A DNA stretch of 64,000 nt from the NCBI GenBank assembly GCA_030323885.1, contig CM059196.1, forward strand, positions 38,764,535-38,828,534, in the 5' to 3' direction. Both the position numbers and the translations under genes were made by a program. Positions 20,750-30,713 of this stretch are shown piece by piece (position 1 is the first letter of the stretch; each line of letters starts with the position of its first letter). The DNA comes from Branchipolynoe longqiensis (Eukaryota; Annelida; Polychaeta; Phyllodocida; Polynoidae). Under the pieces are notes generated by a model. It did no database searches and was not told where the DNA came from. It saw only the letters and a program-made list of their open reading frames with translations.

Positions 20750-20821
20750 CGGGCAGGGGTGCGCATGCGCCGTACTCAATGCGCACACTACCAGCGCACA
20801 CGTGACAGAAAGTCGCGTCAT
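20750..20821 (-). CDS. Probable first (signal-peptide) exon of the MMP gene
   Basis: The minus-strand ATG at 20821 opens MTRLSVTCALVVCALSTAHA, a typical signal peptide with an AHA-type cleavage site, followed by HPCP. A consensus donor (CCCG|GTGAGG) ends the exon at 20750 in phase 0, matching the phase-0 start of the first visible catalytic exon. A second donor (CAATG|GTGAGC) at 20714, also phase 0, would add RRRVADERDTM-type residues. Position and strand fit the MMP, but the intervening propeptide exons are unseen, so linkage is inferred. An upstream in-frame ATG at 20875 is possible but would hide the signal peptide. Confidence 0.5.
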
Positions 20822-20984
20822 GGCGTCTCCGCAGCTACTGAACGCTGTGCGCCGTGTCACATTCTCCCGGCACACTCTCCGCCTCTGTCACGTGACGCAG
20901 TGACCATGCGCATCGGACTCTCGCCACCCCTACCCCTTCACCCCCCCCCCCCCCACCCCCCACCCTGCTGCACTCCTTCTTCCA

Positions 20985-21237
20985 TCCCACACGAGTAGCT
21001 CCAACCATATGGTGACGTGATCAACAGATGTGCTTGAAGCCAGCGCATCGAAATATTTATGTCCTGTCTAGTTTTCAAGGGTGGTTTTTTTCTTTTCTTT
21101 TCTTTTTGTGATGGGTGTATTTATGCTTCCCATAACGGTTAAGTCTAATGACTTTTTTTTGTCGCTAGACAGTAATAGTCTTGTGGCTACCCTTGTTTTT
21201 AAGACCATTTCAACGTGCCTGATTGGTTATCTGAAAG
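20985..21237. repeat. Dispersed repeat shared with 26.87-27.01 kb
   Basis: GTAGCTCCAACCATATGGTG through AAATATTTATGTCCTGTCTA, and later TGATTGGTT, recur at 26873-27010. The copy here has an extra insert at about 21080-21194. It lies just upstream of the putative MMP first exon. Confidence 0.65.
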
Positions 21238-21552
21238 TTGGTACAAGACGACATGGCTGAATGAGTTGAGCGTCCGTCTCTCTTTTTGGCAGATTGCTGG
21301 ATTCAAACCCATGGGTTTGAACCCTGGTCGAGTCAAACCAATGACTTAAAAATTGATACTTGTTGCTTCCTGGCCTGGAACTCTGCATCAATAGGATAGG
21401 ACAAGGACTGGTTAGCTCAGTGTCAGGATAACGTGACTGAGTGGGACATAGGGTCATGGTGCCAGCAGCCTGATTTCCCAGTGGGGCAGCACTTTAAAGT
21501 CACCATGAGCCCTTAGATGTTTCCAGGACGTAAAACTCCGACACCCAACAAC
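21238..21552 (+). mobile_element. SINE-A, near full-length
   Basis: ACGACATGGCTGAATGAGTT head, GTTTGAACCCTGGTCGAG B box and complete body; the tail is replaced by a C-rich tract. Confidence 0.85.
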
Positions 21553-21724
21553 CTCGCCACCCCCACCCCCTCACACCCCCGCACCCCCCTGTAATGATGT
21601 GATTAAGAACCGACTACACAAATTGACGTCCAGTTGCTTAATGAATTTATTACAGTGCCTCCCAGTCTGTGCTGGTTGCCCTTCGCTGGTCGCGGTGTTG
21701 CAGTTTCTGCCATTTGCCAGTTTC

Positions 21725-22090
21725 CACGGTACGCATACACTCAAATGCATTGTCAATGGCCGTGAGCAATCTTCATACAGAAAAAGTGAAATATCTCTAA
21801 GAAATCGCTTGGTACACATATAGAAAACATCTTTACCAAAAAGATTATATTACATTTATAAGGTTATGGTTCTTGATTTCTATTAATTTTGAATAAAACT
21901 AATGTTTTGCACTGCGCGTACCATCAAACTCAAGGCATTGTCAATGGTTGCGAGCAATCTTCATACAGAAAATACAGAAAAAGTGAAATATCTCTAAAAC
22001 CACACGACCTAGAAACAAATCGCTTGGTACACATATAGAAAACATCTTTACCAAAAACATTATATTAAATTTATAAGGTTACTGATGATG
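21725..22090. repeat. Tandem duplication of ~175 bp
   Basis: The segment with GCATTGTCAATGGCCGTGAG, ATCGCTTGGTACACATATAG and AACATCTTTACCAAAAAG at 21735-21870 recurs at 21935-22085. The second copy carries small insertions. Confidence 0.75.
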
Positions 22091-22471
22091 CTGTTCAATT
22101 TTGATGCATGCACAGAAGCGATACATACCGTGGAAACTGGCGAACGGCGGAAACTGCGGCACCGGCCCACTGGCTCCTGGCATGTCATGTCTTAGTACAT
22201 ACATAACATCTTCCTTTCAAACAATAAAAGAACAACATGGAAAGTAGCGAAATAAAACAATGCTATAAAAATAGACATGGGGTAACATCGTTGATGTCCA
22301 ATTTCAGTTTCATGTCAGTGTCTGGCTTTCATGGCACACACGCCGAGTCTTATCTCCCTTTCAATAAAAGTGTCCAGTATTAACACAATGGATGACCTAT
22401 ATATATTTGTCTCGGTTATGTTTTTAACATGGCAGATATGAGCATGCATATCTCTTGGTCCAATTCACCTG

Positions 22472-23237
22472 GGCCCGTATGCATGAATCGGAGTTAGGGC
22501 TCTAACCGCGGCTAGGGTAGCTCCACCTGGCTAAAGTTGGAAAATCCGCATGCATGAGCCGGTGCCAGCGCTAACTGCCAACCGTAGCCTAGGCTAAGCT
22601 ACCCTGATTTCAAGTCAGGTTTAACTGCTAGCCATGCCGGTTAGTGTGCGTGTGTGGCTCTCAATCTATTCAATGCTGTCATATTTAACAGAATTACGTA
22701 TGCCATAAGTGAAATTTGATCAATTTAACCCTAAGTTCGAACTGATATTAACGCCGCCACCGCATTGGCGGCGTTATTCATATTGTCTAATCGACGAATG
22801 TAAAGTAAACAAATCGGCGCCACCGCAGCGACGTCGATATCCATACTGTCAAACGTCAACTAAACATGGCCACTGCCACCGCCGCCACCGCCGCCGCCGC
22901 CGCCGCCGCTGAATCGGCAGCAATATATTAAGCCCAAATCTATTCAATGCTGTCATATTTAACAGAATTACGTATGCCATAAGTGAAATTTGATCAATTT
23001 AACCCTAAATTCGAACCGATAATAACACCGCCGCCGCATTGGTGGCGTTATTCATATTGTCGACTCAAGGGATTTCCCAAATCTATAAATAATTTCACGG
23101 TTAGCTATCCGCCCCGGCTAGTACATTGGTGCATAACACTTGACCTAATTAACCAAGGCCCTCCTAGCCGCAGATAGCTATCCCAGAGCTAGCTCCTAGC
23201 TCCGGCTAAGCCTAACTCCAATTCATGCATACGGGAC
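22472..23237. mobile_element. 766-bp TIR element (PIF/Harbinger-like, non-autonomous)
   Basis: Left end GGCCCGTATGCATGAATCGG matches the reversed right end GTCCCGTATGCATGAATTGG, and the element is flanked by CTG on both sides (22469-22471 and 23238-23240), a 3-bp target duplication as in PIF/Harbinger elements. Inside is a direct duplication of ~120 bp (CTATTCAATGCTGTCATATT at about 22670 and 22941) separated by a CCG repeat. No transposase. Class is inferred from TSD length and TIR style. Confidence 0.75.
22875..22912. repeat. (CCG)n trinucleotide repeat
   Basis: GCCACCGCCGCCACCGCCGC followed by pure GCC/CCG units, within the TIR element. Confidence 0.95.
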
Positions 23238-24023
23238 CTGTTCAGCTATTACGTGCATTCTACCTGTGCTTCTGGAACAATTCACAGCAACACGTAGCGT
23301 GAATATATTTATTGTCCGTTTTACACTGTAACATATATTAAGACACAGGAAAGTTTATAACATATGTTATACAATATGACTTAATGCTAACACACTAACA
23401 CAATTTACCATGGGAACGGCTACTGCTATCTCGTTTTCAGCCTGTCATGCTGATTACATAGCTTAAAATACAATGCTTTGATTATTTTAATTGCCATGAA
23501 TTTTCCTTCAAGTAGCTCATTAGCATAATTTGACAGCTTTGCTGACATGCCTATTGGGTTTGTCGCCTTCTACTGATAACCCAGTCTACTCACAGGTTTT
23601 ACTTCTCAGCTGTGTCGGGTTACATAGTTATTTTGTGCCTTATCTCGCTTATCTGGTCGTTTCAGTTGGTTGCCTGCTGGAGCTGGGTCTGTCTGTTGGA
23701 TTTCGATTGTTTCATGTTTGGTTGGAAATATATTTTTTCGGTTTCTTTTCAGTGTGAGATTGTTTCTATTTCTTATTTCGTAGTTTCGTGTATTTTCATC
23801 AATTGTTTTAGTTATGACCCCTGCGACCCATTCCCCTTTGTGTGTGATGTAGCGAACATGTTCTCAGATTTTTACTTGTTTGTGCTGTTTTCCTGCGTGT
23901 TAGATATAATCTGTCTCTCTTTTACCTTTTTTACCTCTGTTTTTAGCTGTACTGTTAATCTTGGTAATTCTGACCACAATTTTTTACTCATCAATGCGTT
24001 TAGTTCTGTGATGTGTGATGCGT

Positions 24024-24452
24024 TTAGTTCTGACAAAGGCATATTTCAGAAATTTTGCAAAAATAAATTGTAATGCCATGCCTGCTGAATGTCTGTTTCA
24101 TGGCTAATATTACTGCTTTGCTTGTTGTCATTTGTATTTCAATTACCTCTGGGTATTTCGGAAAGTAATCCACTATCAGCAAATAGTCCTGATTACCTAT
24201 TTGAAATAAGTTGGCACCTATTTTGCTGAATGGTAAGCATGGTATTTTGTCTGACTGTAGGGGTTCACTGTGCTGTTTGTTTTGATATTGTTGACATAGA
24301 CTGCATCTTGTTATTATGTCTTCTAACTGTGTTTGCATTCCTGGCCAGAAAACATGTTCCCTAGCTAACCTCTTACTTTTGATTATGCCTTGATGTGTTT
24401 CGTGTAATTTTGTTAGTATTGTTTTTTGTACTTGTTTCAATATGATTAGCAT
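24024..24452 (-). pseudogene. Gypsy integrase, N-terminal part
   Basis: HHCC zinc-binding motif: HETHQGIIKSKRLAREHVFW with CSLCQQYQ. The start of the DDE core reads IGANLFQIGNQDYLLIVDYF, where the first catalytic Asp of the usual TDLF-type motif is Asn. The frame leaves the family after FSRHGITI, before the second Asp. Inactive. Confidence 0.85.
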
Positions 24453-24749
24453 GTTGCCTTTTAACAGTATGTTATCACATTTAGTTATCTCATGTCAAAA
24501 TGTGTGAAATGGTGTCGTGCATTTAGGTATTAAATTCTTGTCTTCTGGCCAACCATTTTCGACTAATTTTACTACTTCTTTCAAGACCGTGTCATTTTTT
24601 GTTTCAATGGAAATTTCTTGTATGCACTCCTGGAGTATCTCTATTGCTGTGACGGTGCTCTCTTTATCGAACAGCTCGCTTGGATCAGTTGTGTCGCTGT
24701 GGTCTCTTGATAACGCATCTGTAACAAATATGTTACACCCTTTTATTGT

Positions 24750-25345
24750 GTACTAATTCCGAAAGTTGATACAATGGCTTATTCACGATTGAAACTAGTG
24801 GTTTGTGGTCCATTTCTATGCGCAGCTTTTTTCCAAATATCTAATTATGAAATTTTGTACACCTGAAACATATGGCCAGTAGCTCTTTCTCTAGCACTGC
24901 ATAGCTACTTTGTGTGTCATTGAGAGCTTTCGAGGCCATAGCTATGCGATGGCCTTCTTATAGGAGGGCAGCTCATAGACCATATTTGGAAGTGTCCACC
25001 TGAAGGGTGATTTCTTCTGTTACGTCGTAGAAACAAAGAACCGGTGCATGCGTTATCATGTGCTTTAATTTGTCAAATGCATTTTGCTGTTCAGCTTGCC
25101 AGTGACATGCCGTTTCTTTGTTTGTTAGTATGTGCGGCGGTTTTGTTATTTCTGCTAGGTTAGGGAGGAATTTTGCGACGTATGCTATCATGCCTAAGAA
25201 TCGCTGTACTGCTTGTTTGTTAGTGGGGGTGGGCATATCAGTGATTGCTTGGACTCTCTCATTGTTGGGTTTGATCCCTTTTCCTGAAATAACATGACCA
25301 ATGTACTCTACGCTGGTCTGACATATGCTGGATTTATCAATAAAA
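24750..25345 (-). pseudogene. Gypsy RT thumb and RNase H
   Basis: Encodes CQTSVEYIGHVIS and AVQRFLGMIAYVAKFLPNLA (RT thumb/connection), then TLQVDTSKYGL, the RNase H start with its catalytic Asp. In a shifted frame downstream follow YAVLEKELLAICF (Glu) and KLRIEMDHKPL (Asp). A stop separates the parts. Confidence 0.85.
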
Positions 25346-25349
25346 TTAC

Positions 25350-25570
25350 AGACGAAGTGACAGACATACGGTCACATATTAGTACAATTGCGCGACGCAG
25401 GTGGCGCCCCATTCGCGCACACCTGCTCAAGGTGGGTGCGCGACTTTGAATACATTTAATATCGAATGCTCAGTAATAAACAATATATATACAATATAAC
25501 CTTGGATTCTGCTACGTTACATTATATTATTATAATCCATTATAATACACATAACATTTACACCCTTTAA
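25350..25570. other. ~215-bp insertion replacing the Gypsy RT active site
   Basis: Between LPFGIKMAGDIF on one side and CQTSVEYIGHVIS on the other, where a YVDD-type box belongs, lies unrelated AT-rich sequence with a GC-rich block (GCGCGACGCAGGTGGCGCCC) and AATAAA. It could be a solo LTR or MITE; termini were not clear. Confidence 0.5.
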
Positions 25571-26040
25571 ATCATGCAGCATATGGTTCATTTCATAGAC
25601 GAATATGTCACCCGCCATCTTAATGCCGAATGGTAACCTTGTATACCTGAACATCCGTCATGGGGTATTGAACGTGCACAATTTTGAGCTCTCGGTGTCG
25701 AGTTGGATCTGCCAATAGCCACTTTTATCGTAAATGACCGAAAAGTATTTTGACCCTTCTAGTTTTGAAACAACCTCATCTATAGTTCTCATGGGATATG
25801 GTCCCCGCTTTATAGCCTTATTTAGTTTGGTAGGATCCAAACATACCCAAGTTATGTCTTGTTTCTTGACAATCGTAATAGAATTGACCCATGGGGTAGG
25901 TTCAGTTTCCTCTACTATTTCTCCTAACTTGATCATTCTGTCCAATTCCTCATGCACTTTAGTTTCGATAGCATGAGGAATTCTTCTAGGAGGATCGACT
26001 ACAGGTTGAACATTGTTAGCTACATGGATTTTAGCCTCTG
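25571..26040 (-). pseudogene. Gypsy reverse transcriptase, fingers and palm
   Basis: HEELDRMIKLGEIVEETEPT, PWVNSITIVKKQD, PYPMRTIDEVVSKLEGSKYF and WQIQLDTESSKLCTFNTP are RT motifs 1-3. The first catalytic Asp position reads SVIYDKSGYWQI instead of the usual DLxxGYxQI spacing, then LPFGIKMAG. The region ends at the 215-bp insertion. Confidence 0.88.
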
Positions 26041-26041
26041 C

Positions 26042-26510
26042 TTACATAGTTCCTAAACCTATGAATACATCGTCAAATGGTTTTACCATTTGACATGCTT
26101 CATTGCTGTCTCCGCCGTCCTCCGATCTGATGCTGTCGATATGTGATGGGATGCGCAACCGAACGCATGCATCCTTGCGAAGGATGGGACATCCACTGTC
26201 GATAGCGTGGAAATGCAGCCACTGATCCCGTACCTGAAGTGTGGTTTCGCCTCTCAGGTTGATTCTCTGTCCTGAGTATGTGACCAAACGACATCTGGGT
26301 TTGGTCAACTCAGCCTTGTTTCTTGAACACATCCTTAGGAATGATGTTCGCCTCGGAACCAGTGTCAAACTTAAAGTTGACATCCATTGTCCTGATCGGA
26401 ATGTCGGCGAACCACAAGTCAGCTGATTTGTTGTCGTGAGTTGATATTGCTCCTATGGACAAGTCCTCCTCCGGCTGCTCGGGCTGCCACTCCTCCTTGC
26501 CGTCATCGTC
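26042..26510 (-). pseudogene. Gypsy aspartic protease
   Basis: VNFKFDTGSEANIIPKDVF holds the DTG catalytic triplet. After a frameshift near 26345 the sequence continues LTKPRCRLVTYSGQRINLRG and SGCPILRKDACVRLRI, the C-terminal half of the retropepsin. Confidence 0.8.
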
Positions 26511-26870
26511 ATCGAACATAATTATGTTTATGGTCGTCGTCTTGCTATGGCACACTCTTGCAAAGTGGGTGATCTTCTTGCATCCAGAACATGGCGGGAC
26601 ACGCATCACGGTCGCACCTGTGGGAGTATCCACACCAACCACAATCAGTATGTATGCCAGTGTTTTTGTTTTGGTGCTCGCGTCCCCATCTGCCAGGCGG
26701 ATGCTTCTGTTGTCCCGTCACCCATGGTGTCTGTTGTGTGGTTTCGCAGTGCTGTATGGCGTCCACTACATATTCAGAGCTACTTGGGCCAGCTAGTTGT
26801 CCGTTCACTGGTGCCGGCCCACTGGCTCCCGGCGTGTTGTGTCTTAGTACATGCATAACACCCCTTCCTC
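26500..26870 (-). pseudogene. Gypsy gag C-terminus with two zinc knuckles
   Basis: CGWCGYSHRCDRDACPAMF is the first knuckle. In another frame CSGCKKITHFARVCHSK is a CCHC knuckle, followed by an acidic spacer (FDDDDGKEEWQPEQPEED). The frame change between them marks an indel. Confidence 0.78.
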
Positions 26871-26872
26871 CC

Positions 26873-27010
26873 GAGTAGCTCCAACCATATGGTGACCTGA
26901 TCAACAGATGTGCTTGAAGCCAGCACATGGAAATATTTATGTCCTGTCTATTTTGCAAGGATGGCTTTTTAAGACCCTCTCACTGTCTGATTGGTTTGGC
27001 TGAAACGTAC
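26873..27010. repeat. Dispersed repeat shared with 20.98-21.24 kb
   Basis: GAGTAGCTCCAACCATATGG and AAATATTTATGTCCTGTCTA match the DNA upstream of the putative MMP first exon in the same orientation. Confidence 0.65.
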
Positions 27011-27129
27011 ATTAAAATATGTTTGTTTTTTGGGGGCTTACATCCTTAAAACATATAAGGTCATATAAGGATGGAGACTTACACCATGATCCGATCACTC
27101 TCAGTTAGATTATCCTGAGATACATCGTT

Positions 27130-27740
27130 ACCACTGACTTAGCTAAACTACATGTATACCTAAACCCAGACTGTATTGACATAGAGTCCTATTAAATGTA
27201 TACACTGAATGCATAATCCTGAGTAGATACATTGGACCAGACGGAATGGCCGAATAAGTTAGAGCGTCCGTCTCCCATGCTGGTAGATCGTGGGGTCGTG
27301 GGTTCGAACCCTGGTCGAGTCAAACCAATGACTTAAAAATTGATACTTGTCGCTTCCTAGCCAGGCACTCGCCATTATTAGGACAGGGCAAGGGCTGGTG
27401 TCCTTAGTGTCAGGATAATGTGACTGAGTGGTATACCACATCATGGTGCAGTGGCCTGGTTTCCCAGTGGGACAGCACTATAAAGTCGCCATGAGTGCGC
27501 ACTGTCACAAGTCGGTACCCGTCCTGATATGACCTTAGATGTTGCTAGGACGTAAAACAACAACAAACAAACAAATAGATACAATGCAACCACTTAATTT
27601 GTTAAATGTAATAATACTCTTTTTATTATCGCAAAATTGTTCTTCTAATTAAATAGTGTAAATGACTGAAATTAAGCACGGCTGGAAACCTACGAAGAAA
27701 AATTGTATTGAGATGAATACAATTATGTTACCTAAGGAAA
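27130..27740. repeat. Region homologous to the MMP 3' flank, carrying a SINE
   Basis: Around the SINE-A at 27236-27573, segments such as AAACCCAGACTGTATTGACA, AATTGTTCTTCTAATTAAAT and TGAGATGAATACAATTATGT are diverged copies of 9090-9410. Confidence 0.55.
27236..27573 (+). mobile_element. SINE-A, full-length copy
   Basis: CAGACGGAATGGCCGAATAA head, GTGGGTTCGAACCCTGG B box, all body blocks and an AAAACAACAACAAACAAAC tail. Confidence 0.92.
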
Positions 27741-28025
27741 CCCTTTTAAAAAACCATGCAAACAACGATCTTCTATATAGTATTGTACATTCCATGGAAA
27801 ATCCACCATAGAGTGGTGCAGAAGGATGGCAGGATTGAGTTTCCCTTGCCAGATATCACATAAACCATTCATGGCTAACACATGTGTTTTGACTGGAAGG
27901 AAGACGACCTATGCGTAGCTCAAACCCTTTCCTCGAATGTGTTTTTTTCCAGCACATAAACAGACTACTTTTCTAAATTTCTATTTTGCAGTAACTCCGA
28001 GAGAACTTTGATAAAAATATCAAAC

Positions 28026-28160
28026 TTAAAGTTGCATAGTCCAATAAAACCATACATTTTTCGAAAGCAAAATCACGTATCTAGATTTGGACCTCGAAAT
28101 CCAAATTAGCTACTGATGTATCAAATTAGATACTGATAATATATCAATATACAACATGCA
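28026..28160. mobile_element. MITE-1 fragment
   Basis: CTTAAAGTTGCATAGTCCAA end and the TATCTAGATTTGGAC block; the remainder is lost. Confidence 0.7.
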
Positions 28161-28182
28161 TATTCTGAAATTATACCATTTT

Positions 28183-28532
28183 AAGCCATATAAAAATGGG
28201 ATTTACTTAAAATTAACTGACTTTTAAAATGAAGTATACTCATAGTCTCATTTGGCACTATGACTACAACCTTTTCTTTTCGAGATGGCGCGACTTCACT
28301 ATCATTCAATCACTATTTTGTAGACAATTGTTGTTTAGTTAGCATTCATTCATAATGGGTAAGCCATATAAAAATGGGATTTACTTAAAATTAACTGACT
28401 TTTAAAATGAAGTATACTCATAGTCTCATTTGGCACTATGACTACAACCTTTTCTTTTCGAGATGGCGCGACTTCACTATCATTCAATCACTATTTTGTA
28501 GACAATTGTTGTTTAGTTAGCATTCATTCATA
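28183..28532. repeat. Perfect tandem duplication, ~172-bp unit at 178-bp spacing
   Basis: AAGCCATATAAAAATGGGAT through GCATTCATTCATA at 28183-28354 recurs at 28361-28532 with no difference I can see. The identity implies a very recent duplication or an assembly artefact. Confidence 0.9.
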
Positions 28533-28734
28533 TGGTGTTTTCTTCAGATGCTATTGTTCTCTTTTCGTTGGGTATTTCTTTCGTTCGGTCGTATGGATGG
28601 GAAGGAAAGCTGTTCGTGAATTCCCAGCAAGGTCATGTTATTGTGACCTTGAGATGACACCGTTTTGGGATACGAATCTTGGTAATCTACGCAATCCCAC
28701 GGGCCCGGGCCTTCCACCGGCACAAACAACTGCC

Positions 28735-28825
28735 TCTACCCCCCACACACCCACACTCACACACCCACACACAACCTCACACACGCTCACACACCCTCAC
28801 ACACGCTCACACACTCACACAGACA
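28735..28825. repeat. (CACACA/CTCACA)n microsatellite
   Basis: CACACACCCACACTCACACA-type repeat of about 90 bp. Confidence 0.95.
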
Positions 28826-29118
28826 TACAAGCCCTGCTAGTTTTCACAGTACATTGCCTTGTTGTGCAGTCTTCAACATTTGTGTGTAACCTTTATGTGA
28901 AGCTTCATGAAAACTCAGTACATTAACGTTATCACTGGTTATATAACTCTATGAAAGCATAGCATTTTCTAAAACCAAAACAATTAACCTATAGTTGATC
29001 ATGTATATGGATAGAAATAAGACGGTTATCGCGAGTAATAAGATCTGGATATACAGTATAACCCTGTTAAACCAAACTTGAAGGGACCAAAGAAATAGTT
29101 TGGATTTAGCGATCATTG

Positions 29119-29691
29119 TATAGAAACACGGATCTGCTCGGCCGCTGTGAGCACCCCATGAGACTACAAAACTCTCCCCTTCATATCACTTGTGATGCCA
29201 TTAGCCTAATCAAACCAACTCATGAATCAGTACTGAAAAGAGGAAGGAAAACTAGACACACAAATGAACAGTGAATAAGTTGTGCTTTATTGGAGCAACA
29301 ACTACTGTCCATTCCCCTACATGTGACCTAGCACCCTCACTCCTCACCTTCTGTCCACACTAGTTCTCATTACCACTTAGCCTGTATACTGAAAGCAGTG
29401 CCCACAGCCCATGGGACAGGAGTCCTATGGCTGTGGCTACACTCAATTGGAATATGTGAATTTAGGTAGCATCAGACAGAGTGTTCTGGGGTTCTGCTCA
29501 TAAAGTATGTCTGCTTCACTCAAGAACTATTGCAGAGTGCGTGTTCAGGATGCGTACACAAATCGATCCTTTCTTTTAATAAATGCGGTGCATCTCCCAT
29601 ATTTAGTGTGGTCAGTTAGTCAAGGCAGTGTAGGTGACTGGGCAGTCCCAGCGTCAGCCACTCAGGTGACCCCACAGCTGGGGTGGGAGCC
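29119..29691 (-). mobile_element. 3' LTR of a non-autonomous LTR element
   Basis: About 573 bp matching 30714-31287 at high identity. On the minus strand it contains CAATAAAGCACAAC, a polyadenylation signal typical of LTRs. A purine-rich stretch (GCGGGAAGAAGAGGG) lies just upstream on the minus strand and could be the polypurine tract. Confidence 0.78.
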
Positions 29692-30387
29692 CTCTTCTTC
29701 CCGCATTTCCTCGTATCTCTGTTCTAAGTCTGAGTCCACCTCTCTCTCGTCCTCTGTTTCTGAGTCTATATCCGAGTCTGTATCCGAGTCCGGAAGTGGG
29801 ACTGGAGCTACAATTTGTGCTTCTTCTGTTTCGTCCTCGAACCCCTCGTCAGCTCCGTAGTCTAGTATAAATGGTCCCTCCCACGGATTAATGCCCACTT
29901 TAATTCCCAGATACTCCTCCACACAGATCCACTCAGCCATTTCTCGCTACTCCTGCCTATATCTCTCTTCTCTCTCCATTTTCTTCTCCCTATCTGCCTT
30001 AATCCTTGCTACTATCTCCAGGTATTCTTCCTCTAACAAATTGATCCTATCCCACTGTATTTTTACTACCCATTCTCTCACCCTCACGCGGTCTAATGCC
30101 TCCTGTTCCCATACTCTCTCGAACTCTTCCTTGTCATTCTCCCATGCCCTTACTGACCGCTGCACCTGCTGATGTTCCTCTTCTAACTCTTTTCCCTCAT
30201 CTGAATGTTCCCAATCCCAATTTAGTTGTTCCTCTAATTCGTCTTCCTCCTCCTGTACAGGTATGGGTAGGTCTATTGGTGGCGGCGGCTCAGGCCACAC
30301 GATGCATTCATCACAGAACCCTTCATCCTCATACTCGTACTCCCATTCCATCTCCTGCATGCATACCTCTGCACAGAACCCATGCAT
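29662..30387 (-). CDS. Highly acidic gag-like protein of the LTR element, split by an in-frame TAG
   Basis: The minus-strand ATG at 30387 opens MHGFCAEVCMQEMEWEYEYE. A frame of 146 codons ends at TAG (29947-29949), and the same frame continues via REMAEWICVEEYLGIKVGIN for another 92 residues to 29662. The protein is rich in Glu, with charged coiled-coil-like segments (EELQ-, REKKMEREERYRQE) and an acidic Asp/Ser block (DSDTDSDIDSETEDEREVDS). No zinc knuckle, protease or RT is seen. It is the only reading frame between the LTRs, so a structural (gag-like) role is inferred from position alone. The in-frame amber stop could be a mutation or a readthrough site. The 3' end overlaps the LTR by about 30 bp. 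Confidence 0.6.
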
Positions 30388-30713
30388 CTCACACTTTCAA
30401 TTCTTCTGTTTAGTGTATTGTATGACTGCGGGCGGTGTGCATGCCGTGTGGTTGTGTTGCCCCGGTTACATACATATATCACATATAGCCACATTCACAC
30501 AATAGCACACCGTGTCACACCCGTGTCGACTTCCCGCACTCCGGACAAGCACTCTTAGTAACCCGGACCCTACCTGCCCCTCGGTGGTGTGTGTCGTGTC
30601 GGTCGCGGCACTCATCGCAGCACTTCTCGCGCCCCTCCCGCAGCAGTTCATCGCCCTCTTCTCACCGCGTCTGTGTGTGGTTCGCGTCTCAGGTCTTCGT
30701 CATGGTCGCCAAT

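Larger units (their letters stand above)
23500..26970 (-). mobile_element. Degenerate Ty3/Gypsy-type LTR retrotransposon
   Basis: The minus strand carries, in order, a gag zinc-knuckle region, aspartic protease, reverse transcriptase, RNase H and integrase, the Ty3/Gypsy order. Every domain is broken by stops or frameshifts. The RT active-site segment is replaced by unrelated DNA, and the integrase is truncated. LTRs were not identified. The Lys/Arg-rich remains at 23500-24020 may be the post-integrase part. It is entirely defective. Confidence 0.88.

Noticed and set aside
22140..22205. Possible small MMP upstream exon on the minus strand (MPGASGPVPQFPPFASFHG then GTATGT)
   Set aside because: It has a donor-like end, but its first part matches the sequence before the Gypsy gag at 26.81-26.86 kb and it does not resemble an MMP propeptide. 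It is more likely a repeat fragment.
23612..24073. 153-codon hydrophobic plus-strand frame resembling a multi-pass membrane protein
   Set aside because: It is antisense to the Gypsy 3' region, which is Lys/Arg-rich on the minus strand; such antisense frames are automatically hydrophobic. No splice or start support.
26455..26878. Plus-strand frames of 95-113 codons
   Set aside because: Antisense shadows of the Gypsy gag and protease.
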